NCBI GenBank assembly: GCA_037102815.1
Contig: BTPP01000001.1
Coordinates: forward strand, 6,473,001 to 6,537,000
Length of the DNA stretch: 64,000 nucleotides
Reading direction: 5' to 3'
Source: Neurospora intermedia
Lineage: Eukaryota > Ascomycota > Sordariomycetes > Sordariales > Sordariaceae
Each line of letters opens with the position of its first letter. Position 1 is the stretch's first letter. Position numbers and translations under genes: made by a program. The notes under the pieces are model-generated. The model was not told the origin of the DNA and made no database searches. It was given only the letters and a program-made list of their open reading frames with translations. Shown here in pieces: positions 21,376-35,296 of this stretch.

Positions 21376-24300
21376 GGTTGCGATTTGCGAAGGAACTTGT
21401 CGGTCGCTGTCTGTCTTTCTTTTTGGGGGGTCCCACGTTTGGCCGTGGGTTGGGGGTCCGTGAGGAAGTATCGTTGTAAGTACCTTGAGGGACCGATCGT
21501 ATGCGCCGATACTTATGGAGGAGGGACTGATGACAGCTCGGATGTCCAGAGTTCCGTCTTAGAAATTAAATATGTGGATCCCTTCGTTTCCTGATCCGTG
21601 GTATTGGAACCGATCGCTGTGTAGACCAGACAAAATATGAGATCTCGGCCGGTGTGGAAAGTCGTCTCAAATCTGGAAGATATCAATCGCAGCAGATATC
21701 GAGATTCGGAGATATCGGCTAGAGGCGAAGATCGGAGCGAAGGAAGAAGCACTGCAACTTCAGTTGCCAAGGACAGCGTCGACTTTAGTTTTCTCTGAGC
21801 TGTCACAAATTTGTTGACAGTCAGTTGCAACAGAGTCCGTCAAATTGTCCAAGTGAGCTCTGGTCTTGTGGTCAATGGTTTTTGAGGATGTCGTTGGAAT
21901 GTGAAGCTTGCGGCGTAATGTAGTTCAAGCTCTTGCATGCGTTTTCGTACAGTATGCAATTGTGCCTTTGCGCGAACTGGTACAGAGCACACCGACCTGA
22001 TGGTTCAAACGTCTCGACTTGCGAACAGTAAAGAGTCGATTTCAAAGGTAAAGACACAACAAGGTATGATTTTTATGAGAGAGGAAGGATGGGAAGAGGA
22101 CGTGTAGGTGAGGATGTAATATGGAGATGGCGAAGAGGAAGGAGGCTGCAGTATAGATGCACAAGCGAGCGGCGGATGGAGGGAAAGATAAGATGTTATA
22201 ACCGGAAATATTATCGATCGCAGCGATGGGAGATGGACTGTCACTGAAGGGGAGCGTCTTGTACGATCCCGCAATGACTTTCCGTTCCCAGATTTGTAAG
22301 TTGAGGAGACACCGGAGACCCTGCATCTCTCCCAAACTCATGGGAGCCCTTTCACAAAAAAAATAAAAATCGAGTCTGGGTAGCGATTCAAACAGAGATC
22401 GACCAATGACATGTCGTCTTCGTGACATGGACGTTGGCGCCAGTCGCAGATCCCTCCCCCGGGTCTCGAAGAAGCCGCGATCCGTTCCCCAGCGAGTCCA
22501 TAGGCGATCTGAGCAACCTCATTATCGGGGCTGGAGCCATCGACCAACCACGAACCCCCCTGGAGCCGTGGGTGTTGATGTCGTCTGTCTCAATTCTTTT
22601 CTTTTTCTTTCTTCGACATCTCAGATCCCAATGTGGAAGGAATGATATCAGGACAAGTGCTCCGAATCACAATTCATACAGTTTGAAATTGACTTGGCGG
22701 GGCGGGCGAGCAAGGTAGGTAAAGAACGTCCTTCCCGTTTTGTAATCTGTTTCGATCGAAACAAACCATAGTCTCACAGCCCAGTCCGTCGAGTCCAAGG
22801 GACCGCATCCTCGGACACGCTTTCCACGCTAAAAAAAGAGGCTTCGGCGCATTCTATTCATGCTGTCTGTCTGATATTGGGGTATATGCAGTGCAGATTC
22901 TCAATTGACCCCAGAATGTGCAACACTGCGACGTCGGTCGTGAAGCATGAAATATGCGGCCAGTGTCGCTTTGCATCTTGCGTAAAGTTGCCGGTAGTTG
23001 CGTGATTGCAGGCCCAACTTTTGTCAGGTAAGTAGAGGTAAGATACCTCGTTGTAAGGACTCAGGTCTTTCGTTCGATAGTTTTGGAACATCTGAACCAC
23101 TAGAACACGGGCATCTCTCCCACATGGTTCAATGACGAGGATCAATTGTTCGGATCCGGACAAGGTCTCAGATGGTTTGGGACAAGATACGGTAGGACGG
23201 CAGCCTGGCGGTGTACAGAACTTTCCGTACCTTTCACTTGCTTTCATTGTCCAGCTTCATGGCTCGGCGAATGTACCGATTGAGCAGGAACTTCGATCCC
23301 GGGGTTCAGTGCAGTGAGCACATGAAGAGCAGCCGATCTACTATATTGATAAGCATCCGCCTCGTGTCATTGATTATCTGACAAGGCGGCTGGGATCCGA
23401 AAGGGCCAAGTGTCCTGCCATGATGATGATGGTGTACACTACTACACAGTACATATTTGTCGGGATGGTGTCGAATAATATCCATGTGGGAGAGATAACA
23501 GTTTGATATGGAGAACCGGTGTTCATGATGGCCCCGCGCCGAGTCCTGCTCCGAATCGTTCTAACCGCAAGAGGATATCGAGGCAGCCCGTCTTTTCCCT
23601 TGATCGGGCCGCGGTGGAGTCGCGTCGGTGCGGCTCAGCATTTGCGCTCGACATGGGTCGGAATACGTGCTTGACTGACATGTCGGTGATTATCTTTAGT
23701 TTGTCTTCAATACTTCCACCTCCACGTTCAGCATTCAGCAGCCATTGCAAGGCAGACTGGTTGGACGGCTTGGGATTCAGGACTTCCAATAACCCATACA
23801 CCGCCAACCTAATGTTGAATGTCTCGCATCCAATTGCCAAAGAAAGGCGGGGAGACAAAAAGAAAAGATACCTTTCCACGTCCTCTTCATGCTGTGTATC
23901 GCGAGGGAAGATGAATTGGGGTCTTGGCCAAGAGAGTCAAGGAGGGCGCCAAGCGACGACCAAGTTGCTTGGCAGTTCTTTCATTTGGAAAGACGCATGC
24001 TCCACCATTCACCGTCAAGTGGTCATGGCTGCCAACTTCTTCCTCAATATCGATGTCAGCCAGTGCGGGAATCTACCTAGCTTAACGGAAGGTTTGTGAA
24101 CACTATCTCATCTCATCGGCATCAATCGAAGAGTCGATGTTGACGACGACGAAAATCACGTAAGCCAGCCACACCATTAACATCGACATCACCACTACAC
24201 CATCTCAGGGTCCAAGACAAATCGATCGATGACAGCTTGCGCGTCGTACGCGGCGCGGGATGTTGGGATCCAGATTGGAACAAGATAACGGTTATTGCGG

Positions 24301-25263
24301 CGGTGGGCTTGATAGTACGGCACCACCACCACAACCACCACCACGCTGAGACGTCGTACAGAGACAAGCCCAGCCCGACATATCATTCTTCTCCATGGCC
24401 CTACCGCGCAGGCAGAAGCAGCATAGTGAAAAAAGTTGAGGGATATTGCTTTCGCAATTGAATGGGTTTCGACATCAAAAATTACGACCGGAACGGCCCC
24501 GAAGGGCAATTCACGGTGGCTAGCACCACGATGTGCAATGCAGGCTCTCCACCGTACTACGCGGTTTTCTTGATCTCCGCGCAGTCAATCAAGGTAAGTA
24601 TGAAGAAAAAAAAAAGAGAAGAAGAAAGTCCAAAGAAATGGGAGGGGGACCCATAATTATATAGGCTACTGTGGGATGGCCTGTGCACGAGTGCAAACCG
24701 CGCCAGTGGTACGTGCGCGTCTGCAATTCTGTGCAGTTGCTGGCGGCCGCAGGGTTGTGTCGGAGTGTTGCCGGACTGTTCTGCCAGTCGGCTGATACGA
24801 GAGTGAATGTCAAATAGCAAGTGAAGGTCGCGCCTTCGTTGGAGTTGCTGAGGGTTCTTGTCGAACATCGGAAAGGACAATGAGAATGTCGGCCTGTGAG
24901 AGGATCATACCTTACCTCTACAAAGAAATCGAAGACCGTGGATGCTACCTCTAGCGATTCGCATCGATCGATGTGCCCCGAAGTTCTAGATCTGTCTGCC
25001 TTGTCAACTTCCCTCACAGATCACAATGACCTGGACCCCTGACCCTTCCTTGACAGAGGGGATCCTTGAAGCTGAGCCTTATCGGGCGCTTATCGGCTTC
25101 GCCCCTCCATGATTCGTGGTGGCTGCCAGTGTTGTTGAAGCCAAAGTTGTCTCGTCGAACTCGTTTGCAATTCCAACCTGTCTCTTCCCAGTTTTGCTCG
25201 TCAACCACATCGATTCTTCTGTTATTCAAGAGAGCTCGTCAAACGTCATAGCCACCGGCCAAA
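21376..25263. other. Divergent intergenic region, one weak small-gene candidate
   Basis: About 3.9 kb between the SIS gene (-) and the LMW phosphatase gene (+). Frames of 100-200 codons at 23503-24099 (+) and 23523-23879 (-) have no recognisable domain and overlap each other. One weak candidate gene with a possible intron at 24462-24817 is listed separately. Nothing else is supported. Confidence 0.45.
24462..24817 (+). CDS. Possible small Cys-containing protein (low confidence)
   Basis: Unrecognised. An ATG frame from 24462 runs 44 codons to a strong GTAAGT donor at 24594. Splicing to an ATAG acceptor (exon resuming at 24665, 71-nt intron) keeps frame for another 50 codons to a stop at 24815-24817, giving 94 residues. 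The protein would read MGFDIKNYDRNGPEGQF at the start and has six cysteines in all, one in the first exon and five in the second. There is no signal peptide or known domain. Against it, the putative intron is purine-rich with no CTAAC-type branch site or polypyrimidine tract, and the frame length is not exceptional. Recorded as a lead only. Confidence 0.18.
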
Positions 25264-25936
25264 ATGTCCGAATCGATCTCTGTCCTCTTCGTCTGCCTCG
25301 GCAACATTTGCCGCTCCACGATGGCCGAAGGTGTCTTCCAGTCGATGGCCAAGAAGCCCGAATACAAGGGCCGTATTTCCAAGATCGATTCGTGCGGAAC
25401 TGGTATGCCTTTCCAAGGAACACTACACCATTACTGTCTTACTCAGTCCCCTTGCTAATCCTTTCTCTTCTTTCCAGGTGCCTACCACGTCGGCGAAGGT
25501 CCCGACGACCGAACGATGGAGACGCTCCAAGAGCACGGAATAACCGATTACATCCACGCCGCGCGCAAGGTACGCCTTCCTCCATCAGCTGCTGGTGGCT
25601 GACATACATCCTACTAGTCCTGGTCCTCGAATCCCTCCTTCGATATCTAACTGTTATTCCACGATTAAAAAGGTCAATACCTCGGACTTTGACAAGTTCG
25701 ACTACATCTTCGCCATGGACCGGGCCAACCTGGCCGACCTCCAGCGCCTGCAGCAACGTCATCCGGGAAAGGCCAAGGTGATGCTCTTTGGCGAGTACTC
25801 GGGTACCGGTAAGGCCGAGGTCATCCAGGATCCGTACTACGGCGGCAAGTCCGGGTTCGAGAAGGCGTATGAGCAGGCCACGAGGTTCTCCAAGAACTTT
25901 TTGGGCGATGTCTTTCCGGATGTCAAGGCCGAGTAG
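25264..25936 (+). CDS. Low-molecular-weight protein tyrosine phosphatase
   Basis: Cytosolic LMW phosphotyrosine phosphatase (Ltp1/ACP1 family), hydrolysing phosphotyrosine through a cysteinyl-phosphate intermediate. Exons 25264-25402, 25478-25569 and 25673-25936 join in frame to 164 residues, the usual family length. The P-loop CLGNICRS occupies residues 11-18 (nucleophile Cys11, Arg17) and the general-acid motif DPYYGG is at 130-135 (Asp130). Both are intact, as are the family's SCGTGAYHVGEGPDDRT (43-59) and FDYIFAMDRAN (86-96) segments. Donors are GTATGC and GTACGC; the first intron has a GCTAAT branch-like site before TTTCCAG. It starts at an ATG in good context (CCAAAATGTC). The next gene downstream is a MAP kinase on the same strand, but 2.4 kb away, so I infer no linkage. 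Confidence 0.95.
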
Positions 25937-28298
25937 AGAGTAGAAGATGAGCTTTCGTCGACCAAAAACTAGAAGGCAGGCGTTGAGGCGTTGGGATAGA
26001 CCGTTGCTGTTGTTGTAGACCGAAGATAGATACCATTTGTGTAGACAGTGTCCTTTGGGCTTGTTCTCTTTTGGTCGGAATTTCTCCCTGAACGTATCGA
26101 GATAGCTGCCGTCGAGCTATCGTTACTTGTTGTCATTGTGAGAGCGAGTTGTCTTGGGTTCATGGACATCACTTCGACTGGGTCTAGAGCGGCTTATAAC
26201 CTCGAGGTCACGAACGGAGGGAGCTCGGTATTCGTATTTCGGACTTCACGACGTCCCAAAAAGGTCTGCTACTCTGAGAGATCTATCTACGATGATGCCA
26301 AGGTAGTGTGAAGGTCCTCTCGGTGAAGGCGACGACATCGCGGCCTGTTCTGGCGACCAAGTCTATGCATCTAGAACTGCATCAGCCCTACGGCACTGGG
26401 GAAGTCCAGGAACGACCAGGGAGTCAGTGCGGCCACATGTTGTCGGCATCAGCCGGCCGATTGGGTCAGGGGAAAACTGGGATCCTGTCTTTTCGGAAAT
26501 CCTCCAATGCTGGTTGACGGCAGTTCATTATCAAAAAAAAACCGGTGGGAGATTATAATTCAAGGTGAAGTTTTGGAGAGGGCCGTTCGGGCGGCCGCTT
26601 GATAATGGATGAAGCTCAACCCCGGAACTTTCTACCCCGGCTCCAGAGGTAAGCACTCTTTTAACTCAGTGTTGTCCGCAAACCCTCACCTTGACGCCCT
26701 CAGTTAAAGCCAAGATCTGCCGAGGCATAGTGTACATAGACAATCAAACTTCATGATATTTCACCTCGTTCAAGCAACAAGCAACGATCCGTAAGCAATG
26801 CGTTCTCCCCTTCGAACTCATCGAGATGATGATGGTGATGATTGCGAATCTTTTTGACGCCGGCCAGTGGGGAGGCGGCCGTAGTCGCGCGCCAAAACCA
26901 AAGATGGCCGGAGGAGGGTTGCGAATCACAGCGGGGACGCAGCGGGTGGGGTAGAATCAGGTACCGTTCCCTTGTGATTTCCGTTGTGGAGTGACTTTGC
27001 AGTGACATGTGTTGGCTGAGTGGGCAAGGGGAGACCGACCGCCCAAAACAGGCGCCCCCCAAGCCAGGCGATCCCTCTGTTTGATTTCTCGGTGTGTGTT
27101 TTTCTTTGTTTCAAGGCGGCAAGCATTAATACGATGGTCTTGTTCTGTTTCGATGGGGGGGGGTTGTTTGTTATGGCTTTATAGGTAGTGATCTGTTGCT
27201 AATGCGATGCAATGCTCACGCCCCTATAATTCATTGCATTGAAGTCTGAGAGAGGCCGCCATTGTGAGCAATGGAAACCTAAGTTTTGGACGAGTTAAAC
27301 GTTCAGCAATGAATGCCCCTGGGCAATGATGCCCTGGATGGGAAAGTGGAAAAAAGGAAAAGAGGCAACCAGCGACAAAGCCTGAAAACGGCCATCATTC
27401 GTCAGGAACCGACAAGCCGCCATTCGTCACGTTCGTTTGTTGCACTTTTGCGCCCGCTGACATTGGCCTCTTGGGAACGAAGCGGACCCCGCGTTGCCTC
27501 ACAGACAGCCCCTCGCTCAGGTCCCGTTCTGATGCCGGGATCAGCGCAGTGGTCGCATGGTCGGGGTCCCTCGGCGCCCCTCTTTCCTCTCCTCACCATT
27601 GTCCGCTTCGAGAGCCCAGGGGAGCCACTGCACCATTGAGGTCCACGGCCAAGCAGGTCCTTGACTTCGCTAAACACGAGGAGCTTCCCTTCAAGCTCTC
27701 GTCTCGTCACTGCTCGTTTTCCACTTTCATGTAATGATATCGTCGGTTTAAACAAGCTGCTCGAATCCCGTCTCCATTGCTTCTCTTAAAATACGCCAAC
27801 CGTAAACTATCAATCAATAGCAGCAAATTGAAGCCAAAGCGCAAGCTCCGAAGCCCAGTCAGCACATTTGCCCGAGTGGCACACATATCTCATCACACAC
27901 TACAGTACCTATCCCAGGGGCTTCCGACTCTTCAGTAGTGTACCTGTGCCAAGGACACCCTGTACCTCTACAAACCTCTTTGATCATCACCACTTTTTTC
28001 CTCTTTCTTTCTTTCTTTTCTCTCCATCGCTGCCTGCCTTCAATACTACATTAGCCGGGTGCCTATTGCCTCGCTCCCGTCTTTTCGATCTACTTTCTAC
28101 TCTTTGTCTCGTATACTCTTCCTCGACACTTCTCAAATACCTCCGTCCGAACTTCTCAAGACGTTGATCGCACTTGAGCTTACACACCCCACGACACCAC
28201 CTCCAGGCCGTTACCGAACTTGCGCCCAAAGGCCACCCGAACCACCTCTCTCTTAAAACTACGAACCATCTCCGAAACACCACACACACACATTCGCC
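25937..28298. other. Upstream region of the MAP kinase gene
   Basis: About 2.4 kb with no supported gene. Overlapping frames around 27313-27755 on both strands lack domains. From about 27990 the plus strand becomes pyrimidine-rich (CTTT/TCTT runs), typical of a fungal promoter/5' UTR, up to the kinase ATG. The long non-coding span may hold regulatory sites I cannot identify by eye. Confidence 0.5.
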
Positions 28299-29858
<1,560 letters not shown>

Positions 29859-30897
29859 GCAATGACAGAAGGACGAAAACTTTCTATATACGATAATGAG
29901 AACGAAACGCTGGTTCGGCAAACATCTGATGATCAAACGCATCTTGGGTTGGTGCCTTGGCTGCAAAGAGACAGCAAAGACGACGGCATGGTGTTTCTCG
30001 TTGGAACCCCCCGAGAAGAGAACGGCGCGCCATTGAGGCGGTCTTCAATGACAGAGTGGGACAGCAGTTTTGGTCGGGCTGTCAACAGTCAGCCCTGGGA
30101 AGGCGCTTGGAAGAGCAGGCGTCAAAGGCAGACCGGGAGTTCTTTTCGATGTCTGGCCAGATACCAGAGGGTGGTGAGGGGCTCACCGGAGAGACTCTTT
30201 CTGTATCTTATTCTATTCTCCTAGTCGGGAGGGAGGACTATGACTAAGTGGAAAGTTGAAGCGATCTTCAGCGAGGACTTTGGAGCGAGATGTTTACGTT
30301 GTCATTTATAGTCATAATTCTATTGGATACGCTGAATGTTGACACTACAACAAAGCTCATGATCGTGGTGACGTGAAACGAGGTGAGTAGCAGGCCAGTA
30401 AATTTTATCCTCACAAGAGTTGACTAGCTATCTGATCAGAAGAGTCCATCGTCACGGAACAAGCCTAACATTTGGAATGGCTTTTACTGATTCTCCTAAG
30501 GTATCTATCTCGAGGTATCTAGTCCCAACCCCTATTTTATGTAACCGTATGTATACTTTTGTGAGCCCAGATTAGTACAAAAAGCCAAAAAAGGATGTTT
30601 GAACGCCGACGCCATGCAGGGCTTGATATCAAGAAAAAACCATGATACCTAACCGAACCAAAACCGAACCAACACATCCGGGATCCTTTACCCTTTCTTT
30701 TTTTCCCCTTCCCCGTCCTTCCTGCTTTGTGGTATAACAACACATCCCGTCCGTTCTTTACATCTTTCTTATTCTATCCATCCATCCACACAGCTCATCC
30801 ATCGCTTTCCTCCCCTTCCCCTTCTAACCACCACCTTCTTCTGATCAAACAGCCAGCAGCCTCGAGGGCATTCATTGTCCAACACCGTCTCAACTTC
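29859..30897. other. Convergent 3' region of MAP kinase and UTP15 genes
   Basis: It contains an ATG frame of 120 codons starting 4 nt after the kinase stop (29862-30224) and an overlapping non-ATG frame (29957-30247). Both are most simply 3' UTR. TC-rich plus-strand sequence at 30690-30850 precedes the end of the UTP15 gene. No gene assigned. Confidence 0.5.
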
Positions 30898-32568
30898 CTA
30901 AGCGTCCGCACCACCAATCATCAAACTCTCCACCATACCATTTGTGATAATCGCCATCTGCGCCTTCTCCACCTCTCTGCTGACCTTACCCGTCATCACA
31001 GCAAACTGGTCCGCCAGCTCCGAGCTGCCGCCCACGTACTCGCTGTAGATATCAAACAGCTGGAACGCCACGTCCACACAAACCGTCGCGTACCGCGGAT
31101 CAGAGATGTACTTGATGACCCACTTCAACAAAGGCAAAACGGTAACTTCGTCTCTACCTTCCAAGGCTTCGCGGAGGGCAGACCTGTGGCGCAGGGCTAC
31201 CAACACGGACAAGGCAGTCACAGGCTGGTATTCCGGAGAGGACAGGTCGAGCACAGCGTCCAGACAGGCGGCGTACCGGCCCTCGCGAAAGTCGCGCTGC
31301 CACGGCTTGAGCTTGACGCGGCGCTTGCGGCCTCCAGCGGAGTTGGGCGCGTCGGTGGGGATGATCACGTCGACGTTTTCTCCCAAAAGGGCCATGGATT
31401 TGTTGGAGGCGGCGTTGCGCTTGCGCTTGGCTTTGGCGGAGTCGATCTTGGCGAGCTTGGAAGAGGCGCCAGAGACCATGAGCGCGTCTTCGGCGGCGCG
31501 GGCACGGGCTTTCTCGGCCGTGACGCCTGACAGGCGGGTGCGGAGAGATAAAACGCCGGATTGCATGCCGACTGCTAGGTGGCGGTCTTCGTGCCCTGAG
31601 CCGGCGGCGATGATGGAGAGAGAGAGGATGGGCGAGGGGTACTTGGAGCCGGAGACGACGTTCCAGTTGGTGGTTTCAAAGACTTTGACGTGCCCGTCGA
31701 GAGAGCCGGAGACGACGCGGCGGCCGTTGGAGGCGAGGCTGAGTGACGTGACGGTCTTTTGGTGGTTGGTGATGAGGCGTAAAGGTTTGGCGGCCACGAG
31801 GTCGAGGACGGAGATGGCGGAGCCGGTGGCGGCCAGGAGGGTGGTGCCCCCGGGGAGCGGGAGGACTTCCTCGATGGGGTCGGCGTGCTTGAAGGTCAGC
31901 ACGGAGCCGGCGGGGGCGCGGGCGTCCCAGATGCGGACGGTCGAGTCGTAGGAGCCGGACACGAGCAGGTTGTTGCGGTCGGGCATGAAGGCGCCGCTGC
32001 GGACGTAGTCCTGGTGGCCGGCGAACAGGCGCGAGGGCGCGTTGGAGGGCAGGTCCCAGAGACGGACCGTCTTGTCGTCGGAGCAGGACATGAGCGTCGT
32101 CAGCTCGGTAGGGGACCACTTGGTGACCCAGACGGGCTGCTTGTGGACGTGCCAGGTCTTGAGGATGACGGCGCGGGTGCCGGTGCCGACGTCGAAGACC
32201 TGCATCTTGCCGGAGTCCTCGCCGGCTACGAGAACGCGGCCGTCGGCGCGGATCTCACCGCTGTGGGCCTGGGAGTCGAAGCGGCCGATGGTCTTGAGCA
32301 GCTCGCGCTTGCGGATGGAGAAGATGTCGACGCGGGGGCCCGAGGTGACGGCGAAGAGGTCGTTGAGCTTGGCGGCGGCGACGAGGGAGTGCGAGGCGGC
32401 CGAGCCGTTGGTGGAGCCGGGGAAGCTGATGTGCGAGATGGGCCATGCTGCCGTCGAGGTGTGTGATTTCTGGTTCTTGAAGGACTTCCAGTAGCGCTGC
32501 TCAGCCGTGGTGGGGCTGACGACCGTGGGCAACTTGAGCGTCGCCAGCGGCTGCACTTCGGCTGCCAT
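30898..32568 (-). CDS. UTP15: U3 snoRNP / SSU processome WD40 protein Utp15
   Basis: Component of the t-UTP/UtpA subcomplex of the small-subunit processome, needed for early pre-18S rRNA processing in the nucleolus. Single exon, 556 residues (the yeast protein is a little over 500). The N-terminal two-thirds is a WD40 propeller. Repeats ending in WD-like motifs are visible: KTVRLWDLPS, STVRIWDARA, GHVKVFETTNW, with intervening GHQDYVRSGAF and HQKTVTSLSLAS. A Lys/Arg-rich linker (about 385-395) leads to the family's C-terminal helical domain, including PWQRDFREGRYAACLDAVL and the VLVALRHRSALREALEGRDE stretch. Start at 32568 has context ACCATGGC. Its neighbours are unrelated functionally. The motif set and domain order make the assignment firm. 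Confidence 0.93.
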   Translation of the reverse strand: MAAEVQPLATLKLPTVVSPTTAEQRYWKSFKNQKSHTSTAAWPISHISFPGSTNGSAASHSLVAAAKLNDLFAVTSGPRVDIFSIRKRELLKTIGRFDSQAHSGEIRADGRVLVAGEDSGKMQVFDVGTGTRAVILKTWHVHKQPVWVTKWSPTELTTLMSCSDDKTVRLWDLPSNAPSRLFAGHQDYVRSGAFMPDRNNLLVSGSYDSTVRIWDARAPAGSVLTFKHADPIEEVLPLPGGTTLLAATGSAISVLDLVAAKPLRLITNHQKTVTSLSLASNGRRVVSGSLDGHVKVFETTNWNVVSGSKYPSPILSLSIIAAGSGHEDRHLAVGMQSGVLSLRTRLSGVTAEKARARAAEDALMVSGASSKLAKIDSAKAKRKRNAASNKSMALLGENVDVIIPTDAPNSAGGRKRRVKLKPWQRDFREGRYAACLDAVLDLSSPEYQPVTALSVLVALRHRSALREALEGRDEVTVLPLLKWVIKYISDPRYATVCVDVAFQLFDIYSEYVGGSSELADQFAVMTGKVSREVEKAQMAIITNGMVESLMIGGADA

Positions 32569-34050
32569 GGTTGCGGATTTGTTGTAGGTAAGTTCCTTCC
32601 GTTTGGTTCGGGTAGTGTTGAAAAGAGGGTACTCGGTTATCGAAATCGGAGGGATTTAACTAGCTCGATCGGAATCGGATTGGAGGAGGCAGTCTTTGAG
32701 GTCTTGTGGTGGTGATGGTGGTGGTGGTGGTGACTTTGCGGGGCCCAAAGTTCACGTTCACGAATTGTTGAAATCTCCAAGTGGGATTTTTATTTTTTTG
32801 ACGGCGATGCGATGCAAAAACAATTGGATCGATTGGAGGCCCCGCCAAGCCGATAAAGTTTACCTACAGCGACTAGCGACCAGCCCCAGGCCAGAAAACG
32901 CCAAGCTTCCAGGGTCCCGTCCTCTTCGCAAATTCCTTCTTTGATTGGTCTGCTTGGCTTTGCCGTGTGCACGGAGCATTCTTCCGCCTGCCAAAGTTGC
33001 AATGTTTTGGCAGGGGAATGTTTGGTGTTATCTTATCGTGCTGCATCCCCGCCATGATTGTAGGTCGTGTAAGTGTCGCCTTTATCAACTGAAGACGGTC
33101 GACCGATATATGTTATGACTGAAGCAAAAATCCAAGAGACAATTAATGCTCCTTGACAATTACTTTCTTTTCAGTACGTGAATCCTTAAGGAACATGTCA
33201 GCATTGAAGACGTCACCGAGGGATATGTGTTGGGAGCATTGGCGTCGAAATGGTAGCGAGTTGGTAGTGACTTATTGCTGACAACAACAGCGTGCGTATT
33301 GATGATGACTTGAATAATTTCTCTACCGAGACATCTTTATGTACAAAACGCCTAGCAAACATACTTGACCCATGAGGTAAGTTATGGGTGAGGAGAATAT
33401 CACTTACAAGTCACAACTTGAACTTTTTCTCTTTGCACCCCACTCAGTCATAATAAACGCCTGGACAACCTGTTTGAAACTGACAACGGTCTGTGCAACG
33501 ACACCAACGTCACAAGCCGGCTACTCGCAGCTTGTTTTTTACTCGTGATTTTGAGATGAAGGCAAAATGAAATAAACAGAAGAGACGAAAAAGAAATAAA
33601 AGGATCAAACGTCGGAGATCACTCAAACGATGGAGAAAGCAATATTAGATTGGGTTTCATCCGATCACATCATCAATCTCTTTGTCAGGCAGGACCGGGC
33701 CGTTTGCAACTCGGTTGCCGAGCGGATGGGTGGATTTCTTCAGTCGTGGTTGGTTCTCATCTTACCTTACTTTCTTTTCCCACGTCAACCTAAAATCAAC
33801 GTTGCTAGATAAGTACTTACGTACATACCAGCTATTGACCAAAACACGACCAAGTCCCAGGCAACACAAAGTGTTCAAGTTGTCAAAGTTACATATTGAC
33901 TAGGTACCTATCGATGGAATTTTGCTGTTCTGGCCACCAAATTTATGTATATCACGGCTGGTATGTATGATGGATGGACAATGAGCGGACAGAGACATGT
34001 TAGTTTTCCAACAGCGTAAAACTACATGAATAGTTCGATGGCGACCTAGT
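32569..34050. other. Intergenic region, no supported gene
   Basis: Upstream region of UTP15 (-) and 3' region of the amidohydrolase gene (-). A GGTGGT repeat lies at about 32705-32735. Only short frames without domains. A GTACGTAC/TAGGTACCTA cluster occurs near 33810-33910. Confidence 0.55.
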
Positions 34051-35140
34051 CTAAGCGCGGCGCTCCTTCGCCAAGACGTTACTCAAACGAGGGAACAACT
34101 TCAACGCAGCCTCCGACGCAACGGACTTGCCAAACGCCTCATCTTGCGCGCCGTAACTGTCCAGTCTCGCATTCATATCCGCAATGACGGGCGAAGGCGC
34201 ATAAGGGAAATCGCTACCATAGAGCACATGATCCGGCTTTGCGAACTCTTTCAACAGGGACAGCGTAAGGGATCCCGTCGACAATGCCGTGTCATAGTAA
34301 AACCGCCTGGCGTCCTCCATGAACTGGTTGGTAACATCAGTCGGGTGGCCCTCCTGTGCTGCTGCTGCTGCAACGGGGGGCGCAATCGAAGGTGGAAGGT
34401 ACGGCAGGACCGCGGCTGGACGCAACGCCAGGTAGGGCAAGGTGCCGCCGGCGTGGGAGAGGATGATCTTGACGTCGGTGAATTCACGCATGATGCCCGA
34501 GACGATCAGGTCGACGGCTGCGCGGGTGGTCTCGTGCGGATAGTCAATCATGGGCTGCGGAAGCGAGGGGTTGACCCAGTGGGTGTCCACGGGGTGCGTG
34601 GGGTGGACGAAGACGGTGGCGCGGCGTTGGTTGAGCAGGTCCCAGGTGGAGCGGAAGTCCGGGTGGCCTAGATAGTGGTTGTCTGATCCGTAGCGAGTGT
34701 ACAAGATGATGCCGTCAGCTTGCAACTCGTCCAGCGCGTGGATGATCTCTGTATGGGCAGCTTCGGGGTCAAGCAGGGACGGAATAGTAGCGAAAAAGCC
34801 GTAGCGGGTTGGATGGGCCGCACAGATTTCGGCGGCCGCTTGGTTAGCTTGTCGACAAAAGCCAGCCTGCTCGACGAGAGGGAGAATATCAGCACCGGGA
34901 GCAGTGATGGTAAGAAAGGCAAAGGATATGCGTTGCTCGTCATTGAAGGACAGGTCCTTTTCCAGGGTCCAGTCCGGGATGGACCATCCCGAGGGGTCAC
35001 CACCGTGATCTCGTAAGGCTATGGCAACGTTAGCACTTCCATGGAAAAGGAAAAGAACGGATGCAAACCGCCTTAGACGCACCTTGTGCATAAAACTCCG
35101 GGACAAAATGGTGGTGAACGTCAATTCGTTGAGTAGCCAT
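34051..35140 (-). CDS. Amidohydrolase-2 family enzyme, ACMSD/aromatic-decarboxylase type
   Basis: Metal-dependent TIM-barrel enzyme of the amidohydrolase-2 family, which includes ACMS decarboxylase, 6-methylsalicylate decarboxylase and gamma-resorcylate/salicylate decarboxylases. Exons 35083-35140 and 34051-35018 give 341 residues. Metal ligands are seen at H9-x-H11 in IDVHHH, H158 in VFVHPTHP, H208 in IILSHAGG and D289 in LYGSDFPYAP, so the active site looks complete. An in-frame ATG at 35248 would add a hydrophobic leader. I prefer 35140 because a TATAAAAG box at 35280-35287 puts transcription start near 35250, too late for the upstream ATG. It is divergent from the alpha/beta hydrolase gene across a repeat-filled promoter, suggesting joint work on an aromatic acid or ester. 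The exact substrate cannot be read from sequence. Confidence 0.88.
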
Positions 35141-35279
35141 GTTTTCAGGGGCGGGCGCACGTGTTACGTTATGGCACTGAACAGTCCGAGCTGGAAGGAA
35201 AAGAACCAACAACTGGAGCAGGTTGGCGGTTGAAATTCTGGTCTTCATGTCGACGGGGTATAGCGACATGCCTCTGGGG

Positions 35280-35287
35280 CTTTTATA
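35280..35287 (-). promoter_or_regulatory. TATA box of the amidohydrolase gene
   Basis: Reads TATAAAAG on the minus strand, 140 nt upstream of the preferred start codon at 35140. It marks one edge of the repeat array in the divergent promoter and argues against translation from the upstream ATG at 35248. Confidence 0.65.
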
Positions 35288-35296
35288 CCAGCGCGA

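Noticed and set aside
23503-24099. Overlapping 198-codon (+) and 118-codon (-) frames
   Set aside because: Neither has a recognisable domain or clear exon structure, and mutual overlap argues against both.
29862-30247. ATG frame of 120 codons beginning 4 nt after the MAP kinase stop, and an overlapping non-ATG frame
   Set aside because: The position right after the stop and lack of any domain or splice link make 3' UTR the simplest reading.
35141-35248. Secreted form of the amidohydrolase starting at 35248 with a hydrophobic leader
   Set aside because: The TATA box at 35280-35287 would start transcription at about or after this ATG, and the family is normally cytosolic. Kept as an alternative only.
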